Part shown: positions 31,101 through 36,427 of the stretch, one piece after another | Position numbering within the stretch: position 1 is the stretch's first letter | Layout of the letters: the number at the start of each line of letters is the position of its first letter | Source of the DNA: Pseudomonas sp. S35 | GTDB lineage: Bacteria > Pseudomonadota > Gammaproteobacteria > Pseudomonadales > Pseudomonadaceae | Assembly: GCF_009866765.1 (NCBI RefSeq) | Contig: NZ_CP019431.1 | Location: 310,001-374,000, forward strand | Length of the DNA stretch: 64,000 nucleotides | Reading direction: 5' to 3' | Position numbers and translations under genes: made by a program | Notes under the pieces: model-generated | The model's input: only the letters and a program-made list of their open reading frames with translations | Databases searched by the model: none | Told to the model about the DNA's origin: nothing

Positions 31101-32967
31101 CGTCAGCGGCAAGATCGTGCTGACCCTATCGGGCGTGGCGGATGCGGCGACCTACAAGACGCTGCTTGAGTCGTTCCAGTACTCCAGCACCAGCAAGTAC
31201 CCGACGCTGGGCGATCGCACCATTGATGTCTCGGTGACTGACAACGAGGGGGGCAACAGCCTGAGTTCGTTGCCGGCAACGACGACCATCACGGTCAAGC
31301 CTCAGGTCTACACCCCCGTTACGGAAGGCGGCGCTGCGGTGGATAACATCGACCTGGGCTCCACCTCGACCCACAACATCGTGATTGGCGACAAAGGTGG
31401 CATCACCACCCCGGGCACCAACTACAACATCGCGTTTATCGTTGACACCTCGGGCAGTATCGGCCCGAACGCGATGACCTCGATCAAGTCCCAGTTGTCG
31501 ACCATCTTCGATACCCTGATCGCCAACGCCAAGTTGACCGGTTCGGGTGTGGTGAAAGTGTTGCTGGTGGACTTCGATACCAAGGTCGAATCGCAAGTGT
31601 CGGTCAACTTGGCTGACCAGGCGGCTGCCAAGGATGCGTTGCAGGCTGTGTTGAACAACATGAGCTCCAACTCGACTGACGTGACCAACTACCAGGACGC
31701 CTTCAACACCGCGACGGCCTGGTTCAAGAGCTCTGAAGCGACCAGCAACGCCAGTGCGAAGAACCTGACGTACTTCATTACCGACGGTGCGCCGAACGTC
31801 TACAACTACACGTACGACGACATCACTCTTGGCGCGACCAGCCGCTACGGCGATACGGTTTACTTCGACAGCAGGGTCAATAGCAAAAACTACACCCTGG
31901 GCCAGTCCGCTGAGGTCACCGCAACGATCTACGGCAAGACCCAGGTCATCGTTGACAGCGATGGCAAGGTCTATTCGTACAACTCGTCCGGCGCCAAGAC
32001 CTTTGAAGGTTATGTCGTGTCCGATGGCCGCGGTGGTTTCGACGTGGCGGGTGCTAGCAACTACTACTACAACTATCCGTTGGAGGCGGCCAAAGCCGCT
32101 TACGCCGCGCTGACCACTGCGATCAAGGGCGGGGTTGAGGTTCAGGCCATCGGCCTGGGCAGTAATGTCGATAAGGACATGCTGCAAAAGTACTTCGATA
32201 CCGACAAGACGGTTAGCACGATCGACACCGCGAAGCTGGCGGACACCATTACCGGCCACACCGCCGATACCGGTGCTGACAACGTTTCCGGCGGTTCGGG
32301 CAACGACATCATCTTCGGCGACCTGATCAGCTACAAAGGCCAGGAAGGCGGCGCGGCACTCAAGGCCTTCGCGGCCGAGAAGCTGTCCATCAGCGTCGAT
32401 CAGGTCGATGACCGCACCTTGCATCAGTACATCTCTGAGCACGTGCAGGACGTCGGTGCGTTGGCCAACGCGTCGAACATCTACGGTACCAATGATGGCG
32501 GCGACACCCTGATCGGCAACGCTGGCGATGACATCCTGTTCGGCCAGGGCGGTAACGACACGCTCTCCGGCGGTGCAGGCAACGACATCCTGGTGGGCGG
32601 CAAGGGTAACGACATCCTCACCGGCGGCGCGGGTGCCGATACCTTTGTGTGGCTCAAAGGCGACACCAACACCAGCGGTGGCTTTGACCGCATCACTGAC
32701 TTCAAGCACGGCGAAGGCGACAAGCTGGACCTGTCCGACTTGCTGCAAGGCAATAACGACACCAACCTGTCGAGCTACCTGAGGCTGACCACCGATGCGT
32801 CGGGCAACTCGACGCTGAGCGTGAGCAGCACCGGCTCGTTCACCGGCAACAGCGGCGGTACGGCTGATGTCACGATCAAGGTGGATGGCGCCGGTTGGGG
32901 CTCGGGTTCTGCCGCGATCAATAGCCTGATCGCCGGTGGTGACTTGACCGTCAAGCACCACGACTGA
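16144..32967 (+). CDS. lapA: Giant biofilm adhesin LapA with LapG-cleavable N terminus and RTX C terminus
   Basis: 5607 residues. The N terminus (1-110) is the retention module, and T106-A-A-G109 matches the LapG cleavage motif (cut between the alanines). Two Calx-beta/Ig-like domains (about 165-375) and a cadherin-like one follow. Block 1 holds ten 102-residue repeats (469-1488). A linker (1489-2617) has a PA14-like module and more Ig/cadherin-like domains. Block 2 holds eighteen repeats (2618-4453), then a near copy of the first part of the linker (about 4454-4904). A VWA domain with MIDAS D5101-T-S-G-S5105, RTX nonapeptides (about 5380-5390 and 5453-5503) and a type I secretion signal close the protein. 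It is exported by LapEBC, held in LapE, and mediates attachment. The start is supported by GGAGAG at good spacing. Confidence 0.95.
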   Translation: MSSVAVVKSIVGQVFAVSPEGIRRLLVEGDRLFAGEQVDTGASGAVSLELADGRTIDLGRDTQWSANAPDSVTDLSAATAQAAPSVAELQQAIAAGADPTQDLEATAAGPTSAGADGAVGGGHSFVVLEATAGVVDPTIGYPTTGLNAGDAVGTTQTGADNNGVDPRNVTITLTATPSITEAGGVVVYTVFITQAPTSDLTVTLSNGLSVVIAAGQTSGVLNVTFAGNDTPYLDASSISATIAGTSGGGNLIITTDPAPAVTQIADTIDTTTVTLTATPSVNEGGQIVYTATVTNAAQTDVVIKLSNDLSITIEAGKTTGTVTADTPANLADGKNLAVSVTITEATGGNYEDLAINPEPATSTVVAVDDPSVLVADTNTIVEDSLAVGNVLNNDTDIDNTLAVATFSVGNATYSAGQTADIEGIGSITIGADGAYVFTPVKDYSGEVPQIGYTTNTGSSSTLTITITPVNDAPVIDVTGTTLVENTAVAGSVAGTFVISDAETPADQLTVTFTGDNNKDGYYAIVDNTVVLTQKGADFVNAGNQLPKIDLTVTDPEGLNANATGQPTVTLVNDVPVIEITANTIVEETAAAGTVAGTFVAKDEETPRENLTISFTAGTNADGYYAISGNNVVLTAKGAEFVNAGNQLPKIDLTVTDAGGLSSTGEGQPTVTLVNDVPLIDITPTTIVENTAEAGTVAGTFNARDEETPRENLTISFTTGTNADGYYAISGNNVVLTAKGAEFVNAGNQLPKIDLTVTDAGGLSSTGEGQPTVTLVNDVPLIDITPTTIVENTAEAGTVAGTFNARDEETPRENLTISFTAGTNADGYYTISGNNVVLTAKGAEFVNAGNQLPKIDLTVTDAGGLSSTGEGQPTVTLVNDVPLIDITPTTIVENTAEAGTVAGTFNARDEETPRENLTISFTTGTNADGYYAISGNNVVLTAKGAEFVNAGNQLPKIDLTVTDAGGLSSSGEGQPTVTLVNDVPLIDITPTTIVENTAEAGTVAGTFNVRDEETPRENLTISFTTGTNADGYYAISGNNVVLTAKGAEFVNAGNQLPKIDLTVTDAGGLSSTGEGQPTVTLVNDVPLIDITPTTIVENTAEAGTVAGTFNARDEETPRENLTISFTTGTNADGYYAISGNNVVLTAKGAEFVNAGNQLPKIDLTVTDAGGLSSTGEGQPTVTLVNDVPLIDVTPTTIVENTAEAGTVAGTFNARDEETPRENLTISFTAGTNADGYYTISGNNVVLTAKGAEFVNAGNQLPKIDLTVTDAGGLSSTGEGQPTVTLVNDVPLIDITPTTIVENTAEAGTVAGTFNARDEETPRDGLTVSFTTGTNADGYYAISGNNVVLTAKGAEFVNAGNQLPKIDLTVTDAGGLSSTGEGQPTVTLVNDVPLIDITPTTIVENTAEAGTVAGTFNARDEETPRENLTISFTTGTNADGYYAISGNNVVLTAKGAEFVNAGNQLPKIDLTVTDAGGLSSTGEGQPTVTLVDDTPTAIDGRIEGNEDTSIELTWATFGVQDEDSTSPAVVFTSLPAGSIEYKVDGEWVKLTTADLKTDTSAGKAFTQADFDAHNVRYTPAENESGDNSFSGTAVGNKQSDYTELNFQATDGNSYSDTKTITVDIHPVTDVPVLTFGQVPTGLVIQTWTGSNLPSELGTNGQGVTQSSTLINVINAQTADSAASTGVTSNVSNGNVAEGTATKVSGLVYLEAGKSYTFSGTADDSLAITVGGKLVASETWSQGSGIGGSSYTPTESGYYTLDIYHYNQNGPGNYDVNVSTNNGPAVSLGSSGLQTYTSVAALEAAGMVLGDSHVVNGEGYYTGSVYNHGLEDTAIQIAPITATFVDNDGSESHKVEISGLPEGAVLTDGTTGHSITSTGANTLYDVSTWNLSTLTVTPFKDSTASFELTVKATAKELSTGVEEVTSGKIGIVVTAVNDAPVLGNGSTNAFGDTYIEGKPGGYVAANLTIADVDNSTLQSAKVTLVNHLTDDVLIADVSNTKITVSYDKNTGVLSLSGEATKAEYQEVLRSVHFASESENPSPVNRNLTITVNDGQADSAPVTSVIHVVPVNDVPVVSFDSTTFTEQTAGGALVKNLSISDVDNSTFSKVVVTVDHLVSGDLLSNADVLKALAVAGITITETGSAADGKVVYTLTSNSPAGSSAADFIKLVEAITFQAPGNNPAGTDRTVTIDVTDIGGGNLDREPPETGSATGKVTIDLFNDAPTASAAPATANEDHAATIVLSGADVDGSVASFVITTLPTNGTLYSDSTLTTALKVGDSVPAGADGKASVYFSPTGDWSGSTALTFTAVDNDGKPSGDTTAAITIAPVTDTPHLGLLGGGVVSAINFDSAPINGAWSTVAVGDANNAAGTGTNPNTQWLTGNADGNVEIGQGSVYGVETPGNSQVIELEKSAGDDASLYTIIKAESGTAYTISVDYSPRAGAENNSVIDVFWGGVKVGTLDATVVGMKTYTFTVPVTADGDARLEFKAPAGDTNNSVGGVLDNISVTQVLNTGLEDHAIKLSAIDAYATDTDGSETLKLEISGIPQGATISDGTPGHSFTATADVQSIDISTWNKATLVYNPVPNANGLVNLTVTATAQDGDATSKSESITLPINVIAVNDLPVIEVVANDLVEKQVGEGTVAGTFTVSDVETPIADLKVTFTGDTNKNGYYTLVGNAVVLTLAGANFVNAGNKLPAIDLTVTDADKGSSHDAATPGVALVNDVPLIDVTPATIVENTAEAGTVAGTFNARDEETPRDGLSVSFTAGTNTDGYYAISGNNVVLTAKGAEFVNAGNPLPKIDLTVTDAGGLSSTGEGQPTVTLVNDIPVITVAATTIVENTAEAGTVAGTFNARDEETPRENLAISFTAGTNADGYYVISGNNVVLTAKGAEFVNAGNPLPKIDLTVTDAGGLSSTGEGQPTVTLVNDIPVITVAATTIVENTAEAGTVAGTFNARDEETPRDGLSVSFTAGTNTDGYYVISGNNVVLTAKGAEFVNAGNPLPKIDLTVTDAGGLSSTGEGQPTVTLVNDIPVITVAATTIVENTAEAGTVAGTFVAKDEETPRDGLTVSFTTGTNADGYYAISGNNVVLTAKGAEFVNAGNPLPKIDLTVTDAGGLSSTGEGQPTVTLVNDVPLIDITPTTIVENAAEAGTVAGTFNARDEETPRDGLTVSFTTGTNADGYYAISGNNVVLTAKGAEFVNAGNPLPKIDLTVTDAGGLSSTGEGQPTVTLVNDIPVITVAATTIVENTAEAGTVAGTFVAKDEETPRDGLSVSFTAGTNADGYYVISGNNVVLTAKGAEFVNAGNPLPKIDLTVTDAGGLSSTGEGQPTVTLVNDIPVITVAATTIVENTAEAGTVAGTFVAKDEETPRDGLTVSFTAGTNADGYYAISGNNVVLTAKGAEFVNAGNPLPKIDLTVTDAGGLSSTGEGQPTVTLVNDIPVITVAATTIVENTAEAGTVAGTFVAKDEETPRDGLTVSFTTGTNADGYYAISGNNVVLTAKGAEFVNAGNPLPKIDLTVTDAGGLSSTGEGQPTVTLVNDIPVITVAATTIVENTAEAGTVAGTFNARDEETPRDGLTVSFTTGTNADGYYAISGNNVVLTAKGAEFVNAGNPLPKIDLTVTDAGGLSSTGEGQPTVTLVNDVPEIAVTPTTIIENTAEAGTVAGTFVAKDEETPRDGLTVSFTTGTNADGYYAISGNNVVLTQKGADWVNAGNQLPKIDLTVTDAGNATSHNEATPTVTLVNDIPVITVTATTIVENTAKVGTVAGSFVATDEETPTASLKVAFTTGTNTDGYYTLSGTDVVLTQKGADWVNAGNQLPKIDLTVTDAGNATSHNEATPTVTLVNDIPVITVAATTIVENTAKVGTVAGSFVATDEETPTASLKVAFTTGTNTDGYYTLSGTNVVLTQKGADWVNAGNQLPKIDLTVTDAGNATSHNEATPTVTLVNDIPVITVTATTIVENTAKVGTVAGSFVATDEETPTASLKVAFTTGTNTDGYYTLSGTNVVLTQKGADWVNAGNQLPKIDLTVTDAGNATSHNEATPTVTLVNDIPVITVAATTIVENTAKVGTVAGSFVATDEETPVASLKVAFTTGTNTDGYYTLSGTDVVLTQKGADWVNAGNQLPKIDLTVTDAGNATSHNEATPTVTLVNDIPVITVTATTIVENTAKVGTVAGSFVATDEETPVASLKVAFTTGTNTDGYYTLSGTNVVLTQKGADWVNAGNQLPKIDLSVTDAGNATSHNEATPTVTLVNDIPVITVTATTIVENTAKVGTVAGSFVATDEETPVASLKVAFTTGTNTDGYYTLSGTNVVLTQKGADWVNAGNQLPKIDLTVTDAGNATSHNEATPTVTLVNDIPVITVTATTIVENTAKVGTVAGSFVATDEETPVASLKVAFTTGTNTDGYYTLSGTNVVLTQKGADWVNAGNQLPKIDLTVTDAGNATSHNEATPTVTLVDDAPTATNGYIQSDEDTPVELTWATFGVKDEDTANPKVVFTSLPAGSIEYKVNGVWVALTTTDLKTDTSAGKSFSQADFDSHNVRYTPAANESGDNSFSGTAVGNKQSDYTQLKFQATDGNSYSDTKTITVDIHPVADVPVVAVGAFGAVPTGLVIQTWTGGTLRNDLGTNGNGVANSSDLIRVIDAKTAASAASTGVTNNVSNSNVVDGTATKVSGLIYLEAGKSYTFTGTADDSLAITVGGKLVATETWSKGSAISGSSYTPTESGYYTLDIYHYNQAGAGNYDVNVSTNNGVSMSLGNSGLQTYTSVDALKAAGAVLGDSHVVNGEGYYTGYVYNRGLEDTAIKVSPITTTFVDNDGSESHKVEISGLPAGTVITDGTTGHSITSNGSGTLYDVSTWNLKTLTVTPLKDSTASFDITVKATATELSTGASAVTTGKVSIVITAVNDAPTLDLSTADGAVATGYNTAYTERSTTGVAITGSVAIGDVDSTQMQSATITLKNASSGDVLSSNLVAVGGTYKGITVTSVGTDVSGKIVLTLSGVADAATYKTLLESFQYSSTSKYPTLGDRTIDVSVTDNEGGNSLSSLPATTTITVKPQVYTPVTEGGAAVDNIDLGSTSTHNIVIGDKGGITTPGTNYNIAFIVDTSGSIGPNAMTSIKSQLSTIFDTLIANAKLTGSGVVKVLLVDFDTKVESQVSVNLADQAAAKDALQAVLNNMSSNSTDVTNYQDAFNTATAWFKSSEATSNASAKNLTYFITDGAPNVYNYTYDDITLGATSRYGDTVYFDSRVNSKNYTLGQSAEVTATIYGKTQVIVDSDGKVYSYNSSGAKTFEGYVVSDGRGGFDVAGASNYYYNYPLEAAKAAYAALTTAIKGGVEVQAIGLGSNVDKDMLQKYFDTDKTVSTIDTAKLADTITGHTADTGADNVSGGSGNDIIFGDLISYKGQEGGAALKAFAAEKLSISVDQVDDRTLHQYISEHVQDVGALANASNIYGTNDGGDTLIGNAGDDILFGQGGNDTLSGGAGNDILVGGKGNDILTGGAGADTFVWLKGDTNTSGGFDRITDFKHGEGDKLDLSDLLQGNNDTNLSSYLRLTTDASGNSTLSVSSTGSFTGNSGGTADVTIKVDGAGWGSGSAAINSLIAGGDLTVKHHD
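17548..20607 (+). repeat. LapA repeat block 1: ten 306-bp tandem repeats
   Basis: Repeat unit boundaries fall every 306 bp from 17548 (each begins V-N-D-x-P). The first two units are divergent; units 3-10 are nearly identical in protein sequence, with the core TIVENTAEAGTVAGTF, while differing at scattered synonymous positions. Confidence 0.93.
20608..21960 (+). repeat. PA14-like module, copy 1 of a duplicated LapA segment
   Basis: Begins with V-D-D-T-P and contains ELTWATFGV, NESGDNSFSGTAVG, GLVIQTWTGS, the PA14-like YLEAGKSYTFSGTADDSL and GYYTLDIYHYNQ. The same order recurs at 29503-30855, right after block 2. The pair probably arose by duplication of a repeat-block-plus-module unit. Confidence 0.85.
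23995..29502 (+). repeat. LapA repeat block 2: eighteen 306-bp tandem repeats of two subtypes
   Basis: Exactly 5508 bp = 18 x 306. Units 2-10 are subtype A (VVLTAKGAEFVNAG, GGLSSTGEGQ). Units 12-18 are subtype B (VVLTQKGADWVNAG, GNATSHNEATP). Unit 11 (27055-27360) is a hybrid, and unit 1 is divergent. Confidence 0.93.
29503..30855 (+). repeat. PA14-like module, copy 2 of the duplicated LapA segment
   Basis: Near copy of 20608-21960 in protein sequence, with small differences (for example YNRGLEDTAIKVSPI against YNHGLEDTAIQIAPI). It connects block 2 to the VWA/RTX end. Confidence 0.85.
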
Positions 32968-32973
32968 TCACCC

Positions 32974-33007
32974 AAGGGGCGTCAAACTTTCGGGATTGAC
33001 GCCCCTT
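32974..33007 (+). terminator. lapA terminator
   Basis: AAGGGGCGTCAA and TTGACGCCCCTT form a perfect 12-bp stem with a 10-nt loop, 7 nt after the lapA stop codon. Confidence 0.65.
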
Positions 33008-33091
33008 TGGCAGGCGCTTTGGGGAAATGTGTGTAATCTCTGTGGGAGCCGTGTGCGGCGCCTGCAGGGATTTTTTATTGGGAGAGGGCTG

Positions 33092-33430
33092 ATGTTCTAC
33101 GTGCAACGCGATCAATACAACGCTTTGGTCCGCGTCGAGGCGCAGGCCTTCGCCGAAGCGAGCGAGACGCTACCGGCTGACCATCATGAAATCCAGGCGT
33201 GGTTTGCCGACGATGAGATTGAGACCAGCCTCAAGCAGCTCAAGAGCAGTGACCTTGAGATGATCCGCGTGCTGGATGACTTGATCCAGGTGCTGATCAC
33301 CAAGAACGTGATGAGCATCACCGACTTGCCGGCTGCGGCGCAGACCAAGTTTCTGGAGCGTACCCACGCCCGGGCGGCGCTGGGTGGCTTGAGTGAGCTG
33401 ATCAATGATGATGAAACCGGTTTGATCTGA
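33092..33430 (+). CDS. Small conserved Pseudomonas protein (often labelled tryptophan synthase beta-like)
   Basis: 112 residues from ATG 33092, preceded by GGGAGAGGG; an upstream in-frame extension to 32996 runs through the lapA terminator and is not used. The sequence starts MFYVQRDQYNALVRVEAQAF and has a helical second half (IEKS-type EIETSLKQLKSSDLEMIRVLDDLIQVL). I recall such proteins beside the lap genes of fluorescent pseudomonads under a misleading tryptophan synthase label; it has none of that enzyme's domains. Function is unknown. The gene is convergent with lapD. Confidence 0.7.
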   Translation: MFYVQRDQYNALVRVEAQAFAEASETLPADHHEIQAWFADDEIETSLKQLKSSDLEMIRVLDDLIQVLITKNVMSITDLPAAAQTKFLERTHARAALGGLSELINDDETGLI

Positions 33431-33438
33431 CGCTCGCG

Positions 33439-33476
33439 CACCTCCTTTACGGCATAACCGTCAAGGAGGCACGATG
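33439..33476. terminator. Bidirectional stem-loop between the small gene and lapD
   Basis: CCTCCTT-TACGG pairs with CCGTC-AAGGAGG (one mismatch) around a short loop in the convergent gap, so it could stop both transcripts. Confidence 0.45.
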
Positions 33477-33486
33477 CGTCAGGGCT

Positions 33487-35433
33487 TCACTTCCAGGGCG
33501 CCGGTTCACCGACCAGTTGGCCTTGTACCCCTTCAATCCCCATCTCGCGGATCACCCGCAACTCACCTTCGGTTTCCACGCGCTCGGCAATCAACGGCAA
33601 GTCGATGCTGTGGGCCGCACGCTGGATGGCTTCGATAAAGAAGCGCTTGTGGCTTTCCTGATCAATGTCACGGATGTAGCTGCCGTCGATCTTGAGGTAG
33701 GCCAGGCCCAGGTGCGCCAGGTTGCCGATCATGCTGAAGCGCCCGCCGAAGCGTTGCAGGCCAAGGCTGTAGCCGAGGCCGCGCATGCGCCGGATCAGGC
33801 GTTCCAGTTGCGTCTGTTCGGGCACTTGTTCTTCGCCGATTTCCAGGGTCAGGCGTTCGCCCAACAGTGGGTGTTGGGCCAGGCGTTCGAACATGTGTTC
33901 CAGCGCTTGCGGGTCGTTCAGGGTCGCTGCCGACAGGTTCAGCGCGACCGACTGGTTGTGTTGGCCGAGGTGGGCGATCACCAGGTCGAGCATTACCTGG
34001 TCGAGCCGCGCGGTCCAGCCGAAGCGCTCCAACCAAGGCAGGAAATACCCGGCGGCAATGGTCTGGCCCTGGCTGTCGAGCAGGCGCGAGAGCACTTTGT
34101 AATGCAGCACCCGGCCGATATCACCGCTGCTCACCACCGGCTGAAAGAACAGGCGGAAGCGACCTTGGCTCAGGGCATGGTCGAGCAGGGTGTGCCAGCT
34201 GTGCGGGTCGTCACTGACGGTGTCGAGGGTTTGATGGGTCAGGCACACCCAGCTTTGCAGGCTGCTGGCTTCGGCCTGGGTCAGCGCCTGGTCGGCCAGC
34301 ATCAGCAGGTCTGCCGAGGCGTCGCCTGGGTTGTAAGGGGCCAGGCCGATGTAGGCCACGGTGGGCATGTCGGTGGCACCGGTTTCGCGCAGGCTTTGCA
34401 AGGTGGTTTCCAGCTCCTGGGCCAACTGCACGGCTTCGTCACGCACCAGGCCCGGCGCCAGCACGGCGAATTCACCACCGCGGCTGCGGGTGATCAGGTT
34501 GTGGGTTTCCGGGTATTTGGCGCAGGTGCGCACCAGTTGCTGGCTGACGGCTTGCAGCAACTGGTCGGTGCGCTGCCCGCCCAGGCGCTGGTTGAGGCCG
34601 CCCAGGTCGTTGACCCGCAACATCAGCAGGTAGCCTGAGCTGGACTCCTCCAGGTTGCTGACCCGCGATTGCAACTGCATCTCGAAATAGCGACGGTTGG
34701 CCAGCCCGGTCAGGCTGTCCTGGTAGGACTCCACCCGCAGCTTCTCGCTGCGTTCGGTCTGCTCGTGGAATAACGCCTTGAGCTTCTCCACCATCTGGTT
34801 CATGGCCTGTACCACGCGCCGCAATTCGGGGGTGCGGGGCAGGTCGGGCAAGCTGAGGAACTCGCGACGTGCGATGGCGTGGGACTGCTCCACCATATAG
34901 TCCAAAGGCTTCAACTGACGCCGCAGCAACAGCGCGCCCAGCACCGCACTCACGGCGCCGCAGAGCAACAGCCAGCCCAGGCTGCCCAGCGCGCTTTGCC
35001 ACAGTTTGGCCAGGGCAAACATCGGGTGACTGACCACTTCAACCCGTGCTGCCTGCTGCCAGCCACGGCTGACGATGGCATCGCCGCCAGCCGGCGCCAG
35101 GCCGATCATCTTCACGAACCAGGCCGGCACGCTGCTGGCATCCGGCTCGGCGGCACGCTCGACCAGCACTTGGTCATTGCTCAGGTCCACCACGCGGATG
35201 CTTGCGTAGTAGCCACTGTCAAAGATCGAGCTGACCATCAGTTCGGTCATCGCCGGGTCATCGATGTTCGGCGTCAGCGACAGGGCCAGCGCCGTAGCCG
35301 CGTCCTGGGCGTGGGAGCGCAACTGGTTGACGTACTGGGTACGCGAACTCTCCAGGCTGACGAAGAAGCTACCGCTGAACGCGACCACCAGGAACACGCA
35401 GATAGCGATCAGCAATTGTTTGAACAGTGACAT
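33487..35433 (-). CDS. lapD: c-di-GMP receptor LapD controlling LapG
   Basis: 648 residues. A membrane helix (about 6-24), a periplasmic domain (25-148) with W125, a second helix (about 150-170) and a HAMP segment (172-225) precede the cytoplasmic domains. The GGDEF domain is degenerate (R318-G-G-E-F), and the EAL motif reads K446-V-L with R450 nearby. Both changes are typical of LapD, which binds c-di-GMP but neither makes nor degrades it. When bound, its periplasmic domain sequesters LapG and keeps LapA on the surface. The start has AGGAG at good spacing. It follows lapG by 11 nt, so the two are one operon. Confidence 0.95.
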   Translation of the reverse strand: MSLFKQLLIAICVFLVVAFSGSFFVSLESSRTQYVNQLRSHAQDAATALALSLTPNIDDPAMTELMVSSIFDSGYYASIRVVDLSNDQVLVERAAEPDASSVPAWFVKMIGLAPAGGDAIVSRGWQQAARVEVVSHPMFALAKLWQSALGSLGWLLLCGAVSAVLGALLLRRQLKPLDYMVEQSHAIARREFLSLPDLPRTPELRRVVQAMNQMVEKLKALFHEQTERSEKLRVESYQDSLTGLANRRYFEMQLQSRVSNLEESSSGYLLMLRVNDLGGLNQRLGGQRTDQLLQAVSQQLVRTCAKYPETHNLITRSRGGEFAVLAPGLVRDEAVQLAQELETTLQSLRETGATDMPTVAYIGLAPYNPGDASADLLMLADQALTQAEASSLQSWVCLTHQTLDTVSDDPHSWHTLLDHALSQGRFRLFFQPVVSSGDIGRVLHYKVLSRLLDSQGQTIAAGYFLPWLERFGWTARLDQVMLDLVIAHLGQHNQSVALNLSAATLNDPQALEHMFERLAQHPLLGERLTLEIGEEQVPEQTQLERLIRRMRGLGYSLGLQRFGGRFSMIGNLAHLGLAYLKIDGSYIRDIDQESHKRFFIEAIQRAAHSIDLPLIAERVETEGELRVIREMGIEGVQGQLVGEPAPWK

Positions 35434-35444
35434 CGTAGCTCCTG

Positions 35445-36209
35445 TTAATTATCCGAACTGGCCGGAAACCCTTCGGCGGTCATTTTTTTCAAGACATCCT
35501 GCCAGCGTGACAGGCGCTTGGTGTCACCGACTTTTTTGTTCCCCGCCGCGCCGGTCAGCCATAGCCCTTCACCGTTGAACGCGTAAACCGGCAGCAAGTC
35601 CGCGCGCTGGCTGGCGGGCAAAATGGCGTCCATCAGGCTGTCCAGTACCAGGGGCATGGCGTCGGGGCTGGAATAGTACGTCAGCACCATGTGCGCGCGA
35701 TTCTGGCGTAAGGCTTTAACGTAGGTAATCCGCAGTTTTTCGGCGGGTACACCCAAGTGACGCAGGCTGAAGTATTTGGCGATGGCGTAGTCTTCGCAGT
35801 CGCCAGCGCCTTTCCACAGGGATTGAATGGGGGTCGCCCAATAATCAATCTCGTGCCACAGGTCGATGTCTTCCTCGTAGCGCAACTGGCGGTTGAAGAA
35901 CAGATTCACCACGTTGAGCTGTTCGGCCTCACTCACCTGCTTTTGCGTCGACAGCAATTGCTGCCAGGCATCGATGCGCTGGCGCCCAGGGCCGAGTGGC
36001 CCGTAAAGCGACTCGGCGCGGCGGCTGATCTGGCTGAAATCCCAATCGGCGAGCAAATCGCCCAGCAGCCCGCCACCCAGCAACAGCGCGATGGCAAAGC
36101 CGTACAGAATCCGAGGGAGTTTAAAGCGTATCGCCACTGCGATTACCCAAGCTTGCAGCATTGAAGGTGGGGCAATGGTGCGTTGATAACGGGTAAAAAA
36201 CAATGGCAC
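35445..36209 (-). CDS. lapG: Periplasmic cysteine protease LapG
   Basis: 254 residues with a membrane/signal segment (about 34-52). The transglutaminase-like BTLCP domain has C138 (in GAGDCEDYAIAKY), H173 (AHMVLTYY) and D190 (LVLDS), the catalytic triad; D137 and E139 flank the cysteine, as in the calcium site of the family. It cuts LapA at the TAAG site unless held by LapD. The start is uncertain: GTG at 36207-36209 is the longest, and ATG at 36159-36161 would remove 16 residues. Confidence 0.93.
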   Translation of the reverse strand: MPLFFTRYQRTIAPPSMLQAWVIAVAIRFKLPRILYGFAIALLLGGGLLGDLLADWDFSQISRRAESLYGPLGPGRQRIDAWQQLLSTQKQVSEAEQLNVVNLFFNRQLRYEEDIDLWHEIDYWATPIQSLWKGAGDCEDYAIAKYFSLRHLGVPAEKLRITYVKALRQNRAHMVLTYYSSPDAMPLVLDSLMDAILPASQRADLLPVYAFNGEGLWLTGAAGNKKVGDTKRLSRWQDVLKKMTAEGFPASSDN

Positions 36210-36245
36210 GATGAAATCACCGCCATTGAATTGTAGGAATGGATC

Positions 36246-36259
36246 GTCAGTAAATTGGC
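36246..36259. promoter_or_regulatory. Candidate FleQ box between lapG and bcsQ
   Basis: GTCAGTAAATTGGC matches the recalled FleQ consensus (GTCANTAAATTGAC) at all but one base. It lies about 37 bp upstream of lapG and 182 bp upstream of the bcsQ-like gene. It could coordinate both with c-di-GMP; this is inferred. Confidence 0.45.
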
Positions 36260-36427
36260 TATTTTCCGCTCGTCTGAAAGGGTGGTGGTAATTTCATCAA
36301 AATAATGACACTTCGCGGGCGCTGTCACAGAATGAAGCAATGAAAACGCCTACAAAAAGACCTGCGGTGAAGCCTTACCTTGCCGACCTTTCCCGTCTTT
36401 ATAGGGCGCTGTGGAGGAGCTCTGGCT

